The notes: generated by a model not told the origin, from the letters alone. A DNA stretch of 64,000 bases from Tethya wilhelma (GCA_964030475.1 CAXIPT010000003.1:6702511-6766510); one strand, 5' to 3'. Shown: positions 35,101 to 45,637, numbered from the stretch's first letter. Numbers and translations are program-made.

Positions 35101-37975
35101 AGAAGGCCAAAGGAACCTCATAACATGTATGTTTGACCTACCAGAATGGTCAATGCTCTTAGAGAAATTCAAGAAAGGCTGTGTTTCAATCACTTGGTCA
35201 TTGCCATATCCTATAGCATGTGAATTGAAAGTGGATATTAAACGTATGGGCATAGATTGCTTCAAAACGCAGTGTCAGATCTTGGAATTCGATTTTGATG
35301 GAAAAAGTTTAGAAATAACATTAGAAAATCTTGCTTCATTTCTAAAGGAAAAGTACCTTATGATATGTAAAAAGGAAAAGTACCCTTTAGAATTTCGTTT
35401 GGCAAAGATTTCTAAGCAAAAAGTTGAGCGTGATAGCCTGGATGACTCAATGAAACCATCAATCCGAGGCAATCCTGATGATGACATTTGTTTTTTAAAG
35501 AGTAATTACCTTGTCAAAGATTTAGATGAACATCTTTCTCTAAAGAAAAGTGATACTAAATTAGTTTTGATTGAAGGTGCACAGGGTGTTGGTAAAACAA
35601 CATTTTGTAAGTATTTTTGTCAGAAATGGGCTCTTGGTGAAACCATGCAAAACTATTCTCTCCTCATTTTTCTTCCATTTCGTGAAGTGAGGTCAGCCAC
35701 AGATGTTTCTCATCTTTTCCCCTGGTATGACCGCAGCCAAACACATAAACTGGTGCAGGAAGCAGTAGATAATGAAGGAGAAGGTATTGCCTTTTGGCTT
35801 GATGGCTGGGATGAACTTCCTAAAGTTCTCCATAAAAAGTCTTCAATTTTTCTGGAACTTATCTATGGAAAAATTCTGCCAAAGGCTACCATATTTGTTA
35901 CAAGCCGACATTGGGCTAGTACAAGTAAGCTCTGGGATGGTAAAACCCTTGTGGACAAGTTGAAGCGAACTGATATACATATTGAAATATTCTGTACTGA
36001 AGAGCAGCTTAATTTTAAGAGTGGCGAAATGTCTAAGCCGAAAATTGAATACAAGTTCAAAGCAATCGATGCTGCTATTTACACCAGAGTTACTGCCAAT
36101 ATAGCTAAGGATGTCTTACGATGGAGGGATGAAAGTAGCTTGTCTCATCCATCAACTGTTACCCAGCTGTATACCATGTATGTTTATATGGCCTTGTCAG
36201 AGTATCTACTAACTTCAGCAAACACCATTGAAACTTGGGACATACATTGTTTTGATAGCTTGCCAGATGATGTGATGATTAGACTTGAAACTCTTTGTAA
36301 GACTGCTTTTGATGGAGTTAAGAATAGAGTTTTTATTTTTGACGATCCTGATCTAGAAAGAGGTTCCTTTGGACTATTGCAGCCAGTTGACTCAGTTTAT
36401 AGTGAACAAAAACATTCTTTCACCTTTGTCCATACAACCATTCAAGAGTATCTTGCTGCAGTGCATATCAGTAAGATGTCAGGAGACAAGCAGGCAAAGC
36501 TTTTTCAAGAGCTGCAACGGAAAAAGCTTATACAGGGGCAGTTTCAAATACCTCTTCGATTTGTAGCTGGATTGACATGCTTGGACTCTCTTGATGAATT
36601 AAAACAAAGTAAGTTATTCAGCTCATTATTAAAGCGAAATCCACTAACACTCTTCCACTGGCTGTTTGAAACTGGAAGTATTAGAAAGATACAAAAGGTT
36701 TTATCAAATTCAATTCCTAAGTTGACTGTTAGCTCCGTGCGAAGTTGGATACCTTTAGATTACTTTGTTACTGGCCATTGTCTCTCTTTATCTGACTGTG
36801 AATGGTCACTAAATTTTTCTCAATTGAGTGGAAATGATGAATTAAAGATGTTCTTTCAAGGAGTAATCAGTAATGCTGAGATATCGCAACACTGTACTGG
36901 TAGTATCTCGAGACTAACTTTCAAATCAGTAGAATTTAAAAGAGATGATCTTGATTTACTTGCACAAACTCCAGCTCGAATTTGGCATGAATTGAAGGTA
37001 CTAGAAATAAGTACTAACTGCAAGTGGCCTTCAAATAGAAATTTCACTGATGTGTTGGCTAATAAAGTTCCAGAAATGTCCTCACTAACTGAGCTGGGTA
37101 TCTATTCTCGTATCGGTCCTGGAGGAGCTGTCAAGGTTTTGAGATCATTGTTTTCCAGCAAAACATTAAGCCGTCTTGATCTTTCAAATAGTTACATTGG
37201 TGAGGAAGATTCTGAAGCTGCTGGTGAACTTTTGGCAACTAGTACCAGCTTGGCTACTTTTCACATTTGTAAAATATCAGGACAGTCTGTTTTTTCAATC
37301 CTGAAAGGGTTGCATGCAAATTACATACTTCAAGATCTACAGCTGAGCATGTCACCGTTTTCACTTAGGACAATGAAACTTCTGTCATCAATACTTGAAA
37401 ATCCCCAAATAAAACTAAGAGACTTGTACATTGACGAATGCCAGATTGATGTCCCACAGACAATCGAACTTGCCAGAGCACTTTGTTACAACCAATCTTT
37501 GAAGTATCTGAAATTATCGTACAATACTACTTTAGGTGAACATAGTCCTCAGGATATTCCACTTGGAGTGAAAGCAATTGCCGACATGTTAAGTCAAAAT
37601 ACATGTTTGGAAAGTTTGTTATTGTATAAGTGTGGAATCACCTCGATGGGTGCAATAATGTTGGCAGATGTACTTATCGTTGCAAATTCTGCCTTGGATT
37701 ACATCAATATTGGACTAAATAGAATTGGATCCAAAGGAGTGTTAAAGCTTGCTGAACTACTACGAGTGAACAAATCTCCAAGATTTATTAATCTTGACTA
37801 CAATGATCCTTCCATAACCCTTGATGATTGCTATAGGCTCTATGATGCAATGAAGGTGAACACAACACTAGAGTCAATACACTTTCCTCGTAATGAAAAT
37901 GTGAGCGAAGCAAGTTTCATGGAGTATCTTCAAGAGCGCAGTGAACATCGAGACAGTAGAGTAGATTGGATATAG
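32188..37975 (+). CDS. NLR immune receptor: Death-Death-NACHT-LRR (5' partial)
   Basis: A cytosolic pattern-recognition receptor of the NLR family. Exons 32188-32410, 32503-32868, 33121-33204 and 34647-37975 join in phase 1. Exons 1 and 2 each encode a Death-like six-helix domain (ML..WL....PTW..L..AL pattern twice), the adaptor-recruiting module. Exon 3 is a short linker. The last exon (1109 codons) has a ~200-residue helical region with WNYLNFTLLQRVVSVVGDDD. A NACHT NTPase follows with Walker A GAQGVGKTT (near 35580), Walker B FWLDGWDE (near 35795) and TSRHW. A winged-helix-like region with FVHTTIQEYLAA comes next, then C-terminal leucine-rich repeats (LDLS.S.IG, LLLYKCGIT, INIGLNRIG). It lacks its own start because exon 1 abuts the N at 32187. 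AATAAA at 38205-38210 is a candidate poly(A) signal. Confidence 0.9.
33205..34646 (+). other. Long NLR intron
   Basis: The 1.4-kb intron before the NACHT-LRR exon holds a solo MITE end and AT-rich runs. A CCAGACTCTCTGCC..GGCGGGGAG hairpin-like piece is present near 34392-34422. No additional exon is required by phase. Confidence 0.5.
33689..33718. repeat. Solo MITE end (CAGTAGAACCTCG family)
   Basis: TTTGGATAATCGAGGTTCTACTG matches the right end of the 18398-18705 element, in an NLR intron. No partner end is visible nearby. Confidence 0.6.
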
Positions 37976-38337
37976 ATAATGAGATTCTCATGATCATGAG
38001 TAGCTTATGCAAAGTTTAATGTCGTGTGTCTGCTATCAATTGATTTTGTTTGCTTTTGTGTGGATTATTTTGCTGTTGAAGTATAGCCTTGTACTCATGC
38101 AGGCTCTCCCCTTTGACCTTCCTTACCGTTAGTGTAAGGTCAAAGGAGAGAGACTGGGTATGAGGTTACTGTTAAAGTGCATTGCTTGACACTAGCTGTC
38201 CATGAATAAAATACATTGCACTCATGCACAATTAATTTACAACATTCAGTTATCGCAATGGCAGAAAAATTAAGCCAAAAAATAAGTCTCACTGCACTGG
38301 CTTCACACAAATAGCCACCAGCAGCTGATTAGCATAG
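37976..38337. other. Convergent 3' region with hairpin (38104-38152)
   Basis: NLR 3' UTR and the end of the DNRLRE gene converge here. It includes a hairpin with arms CTCTCCCCTTTGACCTT and AAGGTCAAAGGAGAGAG, and AATAAA at 38205-38210. Confidence 0.6.
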
Positions 38338-39012
38338 CTAGTCACTGTAGGCACACTGAACAATCAGCAGAGGCTGCCGATCTTTGTAATCCTCTTTGAT
38401 ATATCTCCTTCCATAAAAGCGTATCTCTCTTCCATCATCATCTTCATCGGCAGCCCAAATCAGGAGACCGTAGTTTGGTTCTCCCTCGCACCAGTTGCAT
38501 ACAGCATCAGTGACATCAAACTCCACATAACCATAAGGACGCTGTGGGTGGACAATCACATTGCTAATTGCAGTGCTAGCTGCATCCTTGTCATCAAGGG
38601 CAACAAATGGTTCATTCCACTTGGATCCTTGTGTACGGACTTCACTGGTTACGTCATCCTCATTCCAGCTCTTCAGCATCTGATGAACTTGTAACTCACG
38701 CGAGATACTGGGTGCCTGTTTGGGCAGTTGCCAGGATCCTTGGTGTGATTTGAAAAAATAAAGATACATCTTGGCCCACTTCACATGCCAGTCATGGTAA
38801 GCAGCAGGGATATCCTCAAACTGTATGAGTATTCGTTTCCTAGAATACTCCGGCATTTTCCCAACGATCAAGAAGCCTTCTTGTCCACGATCCTTGTGAC
38901 TTATGTGTCCGCCATGGTCTTCAGGTATGCTCTCCCATATGCCAGCATCTTGCGTACATTTCAGATAGAAAGCGTTGCCATCACCATTGTCGTGGTACTC
39001 TACTGTTGCCAT
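38338..39012 (-). CDS. DNRLRE-domain-like protein (intronless)
   Basis: 224 residues from ATG 39012. The upstream in-frame Met at 39021 is possible, but the related copy at 39843 supports MA.VEYHDNGDG as the true N-terminus. The pattern fits the DNRLRE beta-sandwich family: a basic R.LIQFEDIP core, A.MYLYFF, a WNEDDVTSEV segment, then YVEFDVTDAVCNWCEGEPNY and GLLIW. That family is common in bacterial extracellular proteins and similar to sandwich domains of polysaccharide-binding proteins. No signal peptide is visible. Function is unknown; binding to a carbohydrate or protein surface is inferred only from the fold. Being single-exon with broken relatives next door, it is part of a small local duplication; retroposition or lateral origin are possible but not shown. 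Confidence 0.6.
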   Translation of the reverse strand: MATVEYHDNGDGNAFYLKCTQDAGIWESIPEDHGGHISHKDRGQEGFLIVGKMPEYSRKRILIQFEDIPAAYHDWHVKWAKMYLYFFKSHQGSWQLPKQAPSISRELQVHQMLKSWNEDDVTSEVRTQGSKWNEPFVALDDKDAASTAISNVIVHPQRPYGYVEFDVTDAVCNWCEGEPNYGLLIWAADEDDDGREIRFYGRRYIKEDYKDRQPLLIVQCAYSD

Positions 39013-39221
39013 ATCACGCAATAAAATGGTTCACTCTACTCCCAACTGAGCTGGCAAGTAATCAATGACGGGACGAGTGGATTCTTTTATAAAAGGCCAA
39101 TAATTTTATGCGCATGCGCAGAGGTCGAGAGACTACCGCGCAGCAATGCTGCAGGAAAAGGGTCGTCGTAATTTGTATCGAGCTAGATGTGTACCACTGG
39201 CAAGGAGCTCATAGGCTACGT

Positions 39222-39590
39222 CTAGTCCACTGAACTACGTCTAGTAGTACACTGAACAATCAGAAGTGGCTGCCGCTCATTGTAGTTGCTCTGTACATAT
39301 CTTCTTCCATATAAAAAACGTATCTCTCGTCCATCCTTATCTTCATCAGCATCCCAAATCAAGAGCCCATAGTTTGGTTTTCCTTTACACCAGTTGCATA
39401 CAGCATCAGTGACATCAAACTCCACATAACCATAAGGACGCTGTGGGTGTACAGTCACACTGCTAATTGCAGTGCTAGCTGCATCTTCGTTATCAAGGGC
39501 AACAATTGAAATGGTTCGTTCCACTTGGATCCTAGTGTACAGACTTCACTGGTTACATCTTCTTCATTCCAGCTCTTCAGCATCTTTACT
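39222..39590 (-). pseudogene. DNRLRE-like copy 2, C-terminal fragment
   Basis: Homologous to the last ~115 codons of the 38338-39012 gene. A 5-nt insertion (CCATTTCAATTGTTGCCC against CCATTTGTTGCCC) shifts the frame between KWNEPF and VALD, and similarity stops abruptly near 39586. The stretch from 39524 down is open and well conserved (YVEFDVTDAVCNWC). Confidence 0.75.
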
Positions 39591-39842
39591 ACTATAGCGT
39601 GTTGACCTCGTGAAAAATTTCAAAGTCCCAAAAGGGTGCGTCAGATAAAAATTAGCCTGCCGGACGCAATTCGGGGAGGACGTACGTCAACGATTAGGAC
39701 ACGTACACCGGCCGCATGTAATGCTCTAGCGCTCGATGTCTGCGTATGCGCATAAAATTATAAGCCATTGTAATCCCACAAACCGTTATAACCACTTGCA
39801 GTTGGACTAGAGTATTAGTCAATCTCGTACCCTTTTTGCGTG

Positions 39843-39977
39843 ATGGCGGCAGTTGAATACCATGACAATGGTGACGGTAATGCTTTCTATCTGAAATGTA
39901 CGCAAGATGCTGACATTTGGGAGAGCATACTAGATGACCACGGTGCCATGCATGAAATCGTACAAATACAACAATAG
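39843..39977 (+). pseudogene. DNRLRE-like N-terminal fragment in inverted orientation
   Basis: MAAVEYHDNGDGNAFYLKCT matches the N-terminus of the 38338-39012 gene, but on the opposite strand and only to about residue 34, then runs to a stop. Upstream sequence (TATGCGCATAAAATTAT...TTTTTGCGTG) also matches the promoter side of the intact gene. With the C-terminal piece at 39222-39590 it looks like one copy broken by an inversion. Confidence 0.75.
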
Positions 39978-40152
39978 ATATAAGTACAACTGGTTGTACT
40001 ATCTGGGTGTGCACAGACACAATGGTGACAATAAAACATTAATCAATACAATAGATATAGAGTTATTGGTCTCCAACACGATGCGGCTGAGTCGCTAGCC
40101 AGCATGCCACATTCAAATATTGGATCACTGCTGCTGCATGCATGTACTCAGC

Positions 40153-40198
40153 TACCGTATAGCCGGAAATATTGACGGTCCAAAAATTTGACGGTGTC
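40153..40198. mobile_element. Partial MITE (TACCGTATAGCCGG family)
   Basis: Starts TACCGTATAGCCGGAAATAT and continues AATTTGACGG like the element at 26428, then ends without an opposite terminus. Confidence 0.65.
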
Positions 40199-40289
40199 GC
40201 AGTCAGTAGTGACTCCCCCTCTAGAGACTGGACCGCAAGGCAGACATATGTACCATTGATTCCAAACTGATTCTTGAGCATTAATCGCT

Positions 40290-40870
40290 TGATGGGAAGG
40301 TTTTACGTCACATTTGTGTTGATTATACAGGGGCATCTCAGAACGTAGTTAACTGGTGGATAGTTATATCACACACTATATACATGGGGAGGATTTACGT
40401 CAATCTTGCATAATGATATTCATTGCCATTAATGGAAAAATTAAGGGAGTATCCTCTAAAGTCTAACATGACTTCCTTTGTGTAATTGTTTAGTCTTTGT
40501 GTCTTACATGGGAAGGTTTTACGTCACAATTGTGTCGATCACAGGGGCACCCCAGAGGGTAATTCACTGGTGGATTTTTGTTGGGCACTCTATATACATG
40601 GGGAGGATTTACGTCAATTTCATTTAATGATATTCATAGGTAATTAGGATCAAATTGAAGGGGGCTTACTCAGAGATGTGATTGACGTAAATCATTCCCA
40701 TGTATTAGTTTGGTCCATTCATATCTTTAAGGGGATTTACGTCAGTTAAAGAGAATGTAAATCAGTCCCATGAGTCACTCATGGGATAAGTGACGTAAAT
40801 CCTTCCCATGAGTCACTCATGGGACTGGTTGACGTAATTCAGTCCCATGAAGTCACTCATGGGATTTTTA
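40290..40870. repeat. CRE/AP-1-like repeat cluster
   Basis: Eight copies of a TTACGTCA / TGACGTAA core occur in ~540 bp, usually as GGRAGGWTTTACGTCA next to CATGGG. The first half is a tandem duplication of a ~215-bp unit (40290 and 40512 starts). The last part alternates TGACGTAA with CATGAGTCACTCATG palindromes that contain the AP-1 core TGAGTCA. Confidence 0.7.
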
Positions 40871-41160
40871 TCTATTTTACGTTAATTTTACTAGGACCGC
40901 CAATTCAATTCCGTTGAGCAAAATTAATCTTTAAAGGTTATAATTTTGAATTAGCAGTAATTTTAGTTTAATCTTCAAAAATTATCATCGAGTTATATTA
41001 TCGTATCCAACAATAAAATTTAAATAATTAGTACCTAAATTGATTAGGCTGTGGCCAATTATTATTCACACAAATAAATGTAGCCTATAATATTATGGTG
41101 CAACTTGATTATAATCATTGGCTATTGTTTTGTGCCAACTATTATACTAAGTTTTGTTGT
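40871..41160. other. Intergenic
   Basis: Very AT-rich sequence with no supported feature. Confidence 0.4.
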
Positions 41161-41254
41161 CAGTCGTTGTATGCACACTGAACAATCAACAGTGGCTGCC
41201 GATCTTCAGATTTTTCATATCTTCGCCCACAAAATCTTATCTCCTTTCCATCAA
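41161..41254 (-). pseudogene. DNRLRE-like copy 3, C-terminal end at contig join
   Basis: Encodes DGKEIRFCGRRYEKSEDRQP and then LLIVQCA, matching the end of the 38338-39012 protein, and is cut by the N at 41255. Whether the gene is intact elsewhere cannot be seen. Confidence 0.65.
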
Positions 41255-41255
41255 N

Positions 41256-41313
41256 TCGGTAGAGCATGAGACTCTTAATCTCAGGGTCGTGGGTTCGAGC
41301 CCCACATCGGGCG
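41256..41313 (+). tRNA. tRNA-Lys(CTT), truncated at contig join
   Basis: The last ~58 nt are identical to the complete tRNA at 41680-41752 (anticodon loop CTCTTAA, T-arm GGTTCGAGCCCC) but the 5' acceptor and D-arm start are lost at the N. Confidence 0.75.
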
Positions 41314-41679
41314 ACTTTTTTTTTTTGGTAATATTATAGATGATCCATTCTATATCACCTATGGTAATATGTTTTCCTGTTAAGGGGAAAGTAGGGGAAA
41401 TGTTTTGCAGATCAGTCTCACAAGACAGATCTATATTACAGTAAGTAAAATTATCCCATCCAGATTCAAAACAAAGCATTAGCCAGATTCACACTGTAAA
41501 TAACAATGTAAAGAGACTCTTATCTAGACCTCATCTGTTTCAGTCCTACATTGGGTGAGTTTTTCCCCCTGTTTTGTTAGCATTGCAAATCAGCCTTTCT
41601 CTGTGCTGAGCAATTAACCAAGCAGGGAAGTCTGGGTTTACAAGCTCAGTTTGACATTTGGGCATTCTGGGGTATCCAG

Positions 41680-41752
41680 GCCTGGTTAGCTCAGTTGGTA
41701 GAGCATGAGACTCTTAATCTCAGGGTCGTGGGTTCGAGCCCCACATCGGGCG
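41680..41752 (+). tRNA. tRNA-Lys(CTT)
   Basis: 73 nt that fold as a cloverleaf. The acceptor stem is GCCTGGT/ATCGGGC with G discriminator, and the D-arm holds AGCTCAGTTGG with the A box. The anticodon arm is TGAGA-CTCTTAA-TCTCA, giving anticodon CTT, and the T arm has box B GGTTCGAGCCC. A poly-pyrimidine CTTTTACTTTTT follows, serving as Pol III terminator. Confidence 0.95.
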
Positions 41753-41860
41753 ACCTTTTACTTTTTACTTTTACTTTTTACCTTTTACTCCTAGTTTTGA
41801 ACATAATAATATTGAAGACCTAGATCTAATATCTGTCTGATACATATTGTTTTTACTTAC

Positions 41861-43097
41861 TCTGTTCTTGAAATTTGTAAATGATGGCAGCACGAATGGG
41901 AGAGACACTGAGGGACAATTCACGATCAGCCAGCTCCAAATCCACCTAAAAGAGCATAGCATAACACAACATTTGTTTGTCAATAACCATGCCCCACATT
42001 AGCACCACATGTAGGTTCGTCTATTGAGCTAGGCCCTCTTTATTTGTCATATCGCACACATCCACCTCATGAAGGAAGAAGGTCTAGTTGGATAGACTAG
42101 TTCATTCCATACCTGTACCAAACCAAGGTGTGGCTTCCACTCTAGTGTCCTCATGCCCTTCAAGCTCTGATAGATCTTACAGTACCGGTCCAATTCCCTG
42201 CACAAATCAGTACCATTTCTATCATACCAAGATACTAGAAATGCACGTGTACATGTATGTTCTGGCCAGACAAGCAACAACTGCATGTTGCTGTTGTGCA
42301 GGTATGGACGGATTTTCTTACTTTTGTATGATGTCTGGTAGTTTTAGTTTCTCTTCTCGAAATGTTGGCCAAAATACATGAGAGAGCACCATTGCATTCA
42401 CCTCTATGCTATCATCACCACTGGCCTGTGTAACAAAAAGTTGTACAATAGTGTGTACATGTCAAATTGCTGTTGTCCTACTTACATCAGTTGACAGCCG
42501 TTTGTCCTTTTCAATTTGTGAATGAACATGAGTATTGATCCTCTTGGAGTCAGCAATATCCTTGATCATCACCTCACAGAAATGAAGGTTGCTCTCACCA
42601 AACCGAAGCTTCAGTAGTTCTAGGTTTCGTACCTAAAGGGCAACCATTCAACATTTGAAGTAACATGTGTACATCCAACAGTCAGCCCCCTCTCAGTACT
42701 TACCTCTCTGGAGGTGTCATAGACTAGAGTCTGGAGAAGACGGTCGGCAAGAAGGTTGCGATATTCATTCACAAACATTTCACGACTGCCATAGATGTTC
42801 ACTAGGAGACTGTTGACAATATAATTAGCATAAAAAAATTCTCGAAAAATCTTGAGAAGTATATGATTGTAGTTACATGTACCTTATGATATCTGATGTC
42901 TGTCTACTTTTAGAAGTTTTAGCTATAAAAATAAAATTAAACAAGGAAATTGTATATACTGGTACACATGTACCCAAAAGAACATACTCACTAGGGTCAG
43001 CATCAATGGGGTCAGGCTCCCAGGAGTCAAAGTCTTGGTCTTCATTGTCACTTTCTTCGTTCAAATCAACCAAAACAGGTTCACCAGCCACCAGCTC
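41861..43097 (-). CDS. ANAPC2: Anaphase-promoting complex subunit 2 (partial)
   Basis: Cullin-homology subunit of the APC/C ubiquitin ligase, which drives mitotic exit. Seven exons join in frame: 42992-43097, 42883-42922, 42704-42809, 42486-42632, 42322-42425, 42119-42197 and 41861-41945. Landmarks follow animal APC2 in order: an acidic D(S/F)WEPDPIDADP segment, SDII.LLVNIYGSREMFVNEY, LLADRLL, NLELLKLRFGES..HFCEVMIKDIADSKRIN, VFWPTFREEKLKLP, LKGMRTLEWKPHLGLV and VDLELADRELSLSVSP. The N-terminal part is not present upstream; the N at 43176 lies just before the first exon. The C-terminal winged-helix region that binds APC11 is missing because no further exon appears before the N at 41255. The tRNA-Lys genes lie in that missing-exon region. 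Confidence 0.92.
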
Positions 43098-43254
43098 CTG
43101 TTTAATTGGAGAAGAATACAAGTTTGAGCAAACACATGGTGAGTGGAGTTTGTGTGTAAGTAATGAAGGCATGGCNTTGAAATCGATTCATAAGTGTGGT
43201 CACTTTCTTTGCTCTCTTTCTTTCCCTCATGCTCATACATGTACATCTTGAATG

Positions 43255-43476
43255 CAATCAGTTTCCATGAGAGAGAGGCACCATAGGCATCATAGAAGAA
43301 CTGGATGGTTGTTTGTTTCTGAGTGAGATGTGGGTGTTGCTGCCCTTTCCCATCCAAAAAGTACTCCAATGTTTTATTTGGGACAAGCAGTGTTTGTAAC
43401 ACATAGCTGAAAATATCTGACTCAGGGCCATCCTCGAAGACAGCATTGAGATTAGAGAGAGAGATGGAAGGTGGTG
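43255..43476 (-). CDS. Single exon of an unrecognised protein
   Basis: Between a CTCTAG acceptor (exon from 43476, phase 1) and a likely GAT|GTACATG donor near 43255, an uninterrupted frame encodes SLSNLNAVFEDGPESDIFSY, then FYDAYGASLSWKLIAFKM. Composition and splice sites look like real coding sequence. It does not resemble the matching part of APC2, and the N at 43176 separates it from ANAPC2, so it may belong to another gene. Confidence 0.4.
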
Positions 43477-43582
43477 CTAGAGAAAGACAAGGGTGCATGT
43501 AATCAAAGTGGTGACCACATACAACACACACACACACACAATATTTATTTACAACTGTGTGTGAAGGGCTGCAGGGAAACAA

Positions 43583-43615
43583 CATAGGTATATATATATA
43601 TATATATATATATAT
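43583..43615. repeat. (TA)n microsatellite at contig join
   Basis: TA repeat ending at the N at 43616. Confidence 0.8.
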
Positions 43616-44432
43616 NGCTGAGTTAACTCCTAGGCAGAGCTCGAAAGAGAAAATGGGAAACAAATACCTGTGGCACTGGAGGGACTCGAACCACCTACCC
43701 ATGGGTTGGGAGTCAGAGTCAATGGTGAACAAGCCACCAGGCCACCCCCACTGAAATGTAAACAATGTTTATGAGATTAGGTTGTTATATTTCATTGATT
43801 TTGTGTAGGATGCAGTACTGGTGGTGCTCAAACAGACTTCCAAATTGAACAAATTAAGCTCTTCTACGTCAGCAAGTTGAGGAGGTCAAACACAGAACTA
43901 TGAAGTGAGTGAAACTACATGTATAATATGGCAGTATGTTTTTGTTTTCAGATAATATTGTGATAAACTTCTGCAATTCATTGAACACCAATACATAACT
44001 ATTTAAAAACACTAATACTGCTTGCTTATGGCTGTTACAGTAGTTGAAGTGTGGCTAGAGGTGATGTTATGGGTACCTTTGATTGGGCTTATCTAGTCTG
44101 CTTATGGTCTCTGATTGTCAACTTGCTTGCCTCTTTATTGGGATTTTCATTCCTTATACCATTATTGAACAGCTAAGCAGCTAGAATATTTGTGTGAAGG
44201 ATAAGAATATCCAAGGTTGATAAGCAGCTGGTTTCCTCTTACAGGCAGTTATATAGCTCTAACTGAAAGTTGCCAAACAGCTCAAAGTGCACACCAGTAT
44301 AATGATGGAGTCTGGTCTAGGGACTAGTTTAAGAGATGTTAAACCAAGTTAGCTATTAGCTGCTTTCTACCATGAGGTGTTAGTGTACCTATATTGAGTA
44401 ATAACATCAGCTCTGTGTACCTTCTTTTCTAC

Positions 44433-44970
44433 AGGAGAGTTGCAAATGCAGTGCAATGTTGGCTGATTGAATCAAAGATAAACACGCAGTATGTATTATC
44501 TATGGCTAAATCCATACCAGTAGCATTTTGCCAGCAGTCAGAGTCCTTGGCCAAATCAGTTCATTGCACATATGCCACATGTCCTCCATACCTGTACACC
44601 TAGCATCATTCCCAGGCCATCTGTGTGCTGCAAGTATTGATTTATTAAATTGACCATCTTTACCATTTTCTGAAATGTGTCTGGTAAAGATCGTCAACGT
44701 AAAAACTCAGCAATAGTTAGCATGCATAGGGCCTGGGGACGAGGCTACTGCACACCTATACTCTCAGTTACATTGTTAATCAAATACATCAACATCCCCT
44801 CTCTTTTGTAGGCATTTGGTACCATGGTGCAACTCTCAGCTAGGGCTCACTCAACCCAGTGACATCAACCAGGCAGGATCTCACTGATGAAGTAGAGTTA
44901 CACGCTTACTGAGCTAACATGCATGGGACAGAGAATCACTGATAGGGTTGGCAACTGGCTGTTGGACAGG
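44433..44970 (+). pseudogene. Decayed copy of two DNAAF5 exons
   Basis: 44435-44570 matches exon 51984-52118 (GGAGAGTTGCAAATGCAGTG, then CCAGCA.TCAGAGTCC.TGGCCAAA) with a ~38-bp insertion. 44815-44967 matches exon 52229-52377 (AGGC.TTTGGT...GGCAACTGGCTGTTGGAC) with rearranged middle and stops. Not translatable. Confidence 0.75.
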
Positions 44971-45295
44971 TACCATATCTTAACATAGTTATGGGATTGT
45001 GATACAGTAGCTAGAGAATGAAACTTTGTGTATCAAACTTTTACTTTGGTTAGCCTTACCTAAAATTGATGTCCATGGCTATGTATTGACCTTGTGCAAT
45101 GCATTGAGAGTCCATGTATATCTACTTGGTACATTTCTGTTGCAAACAAAAATGTCTAGCTTGGTCACAAATGATATGATTCATCACAAAATATGATATG
45201 CCATCACTATTAGCCCATACATAGCTTTCCCTACTTAAGTCAGTTGTTAACAACATGCATACAGTTTGAATGTGAAAATTTTATGTTCCATCATT

Positions 45296-45413
45296 TTACA
45301 ATCGACGGATTCTGTCGTACTTTGGTTCTAAGTTTTCAAGTGAAGCATATTCAGGTTGTTTGGTGTTCTGTACTTCATCATAGTCCCCTCCATACACTGG
45401 GTTGTCTAGCTCA
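45296..45413 (-). pseudogene. SRCR receptor cytoplasmic-tail exon, truncated copy
   Basis: Encodes [20 protein letters not shown] and on to a TAA at 45296-45298, identical to 62395-62512, then breaks off at 45413. The sequence after it (45414-45480) is a decayed copy of the FN3-like exon seen at 63110-63175. Confidence 0.7.
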
Positions 45414-45637
45414 TAACACTAACAATATACATGGCATAGTCATTGCCAGTCTCTTTTCTTGGAAATACCAATACAATATGCATTCTTTGAGAGCTGGGTA
45501 TTTTATTTCAGTCAAATTTATGTAGTATACCTGCAATTTGGTTTCAATGTTTTACTTTCTGCAAACTAAGTTAAACTAATGACCATGATGCAAGTATCCA
45601 GATTTTCTGGCTGTTATTTATAGAGCCCACACTCACA

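Larger units (their letters stand above)
43617..45413. repeat. 1,797-bp block repeated exactly at 60716-62512
   Basis: Begins immediately after the N at 43616 and matches 60716-62512 at constant offset 17099, with no difference seen at the points compared. Content: part of a tRNA-derived SINE (minus; box B GGTTCGAGTCC), decayed DNAAF5 exons, and the start of an SRCR-receptor tail exon. The two copies part company inside that exon. Confidence 0.85.

Noticed and set aside
39694..40020. 108-codon minus-strand open frame
   Set aside because: Antisense to the inverted DNRLRE N-terminal fragment, with no similarity of its own.
43557..43765. Open frames across the N at 43616
   Set aside because: They cross a contig join and a (TA)n run into a SINE, so no single transcript is implied.
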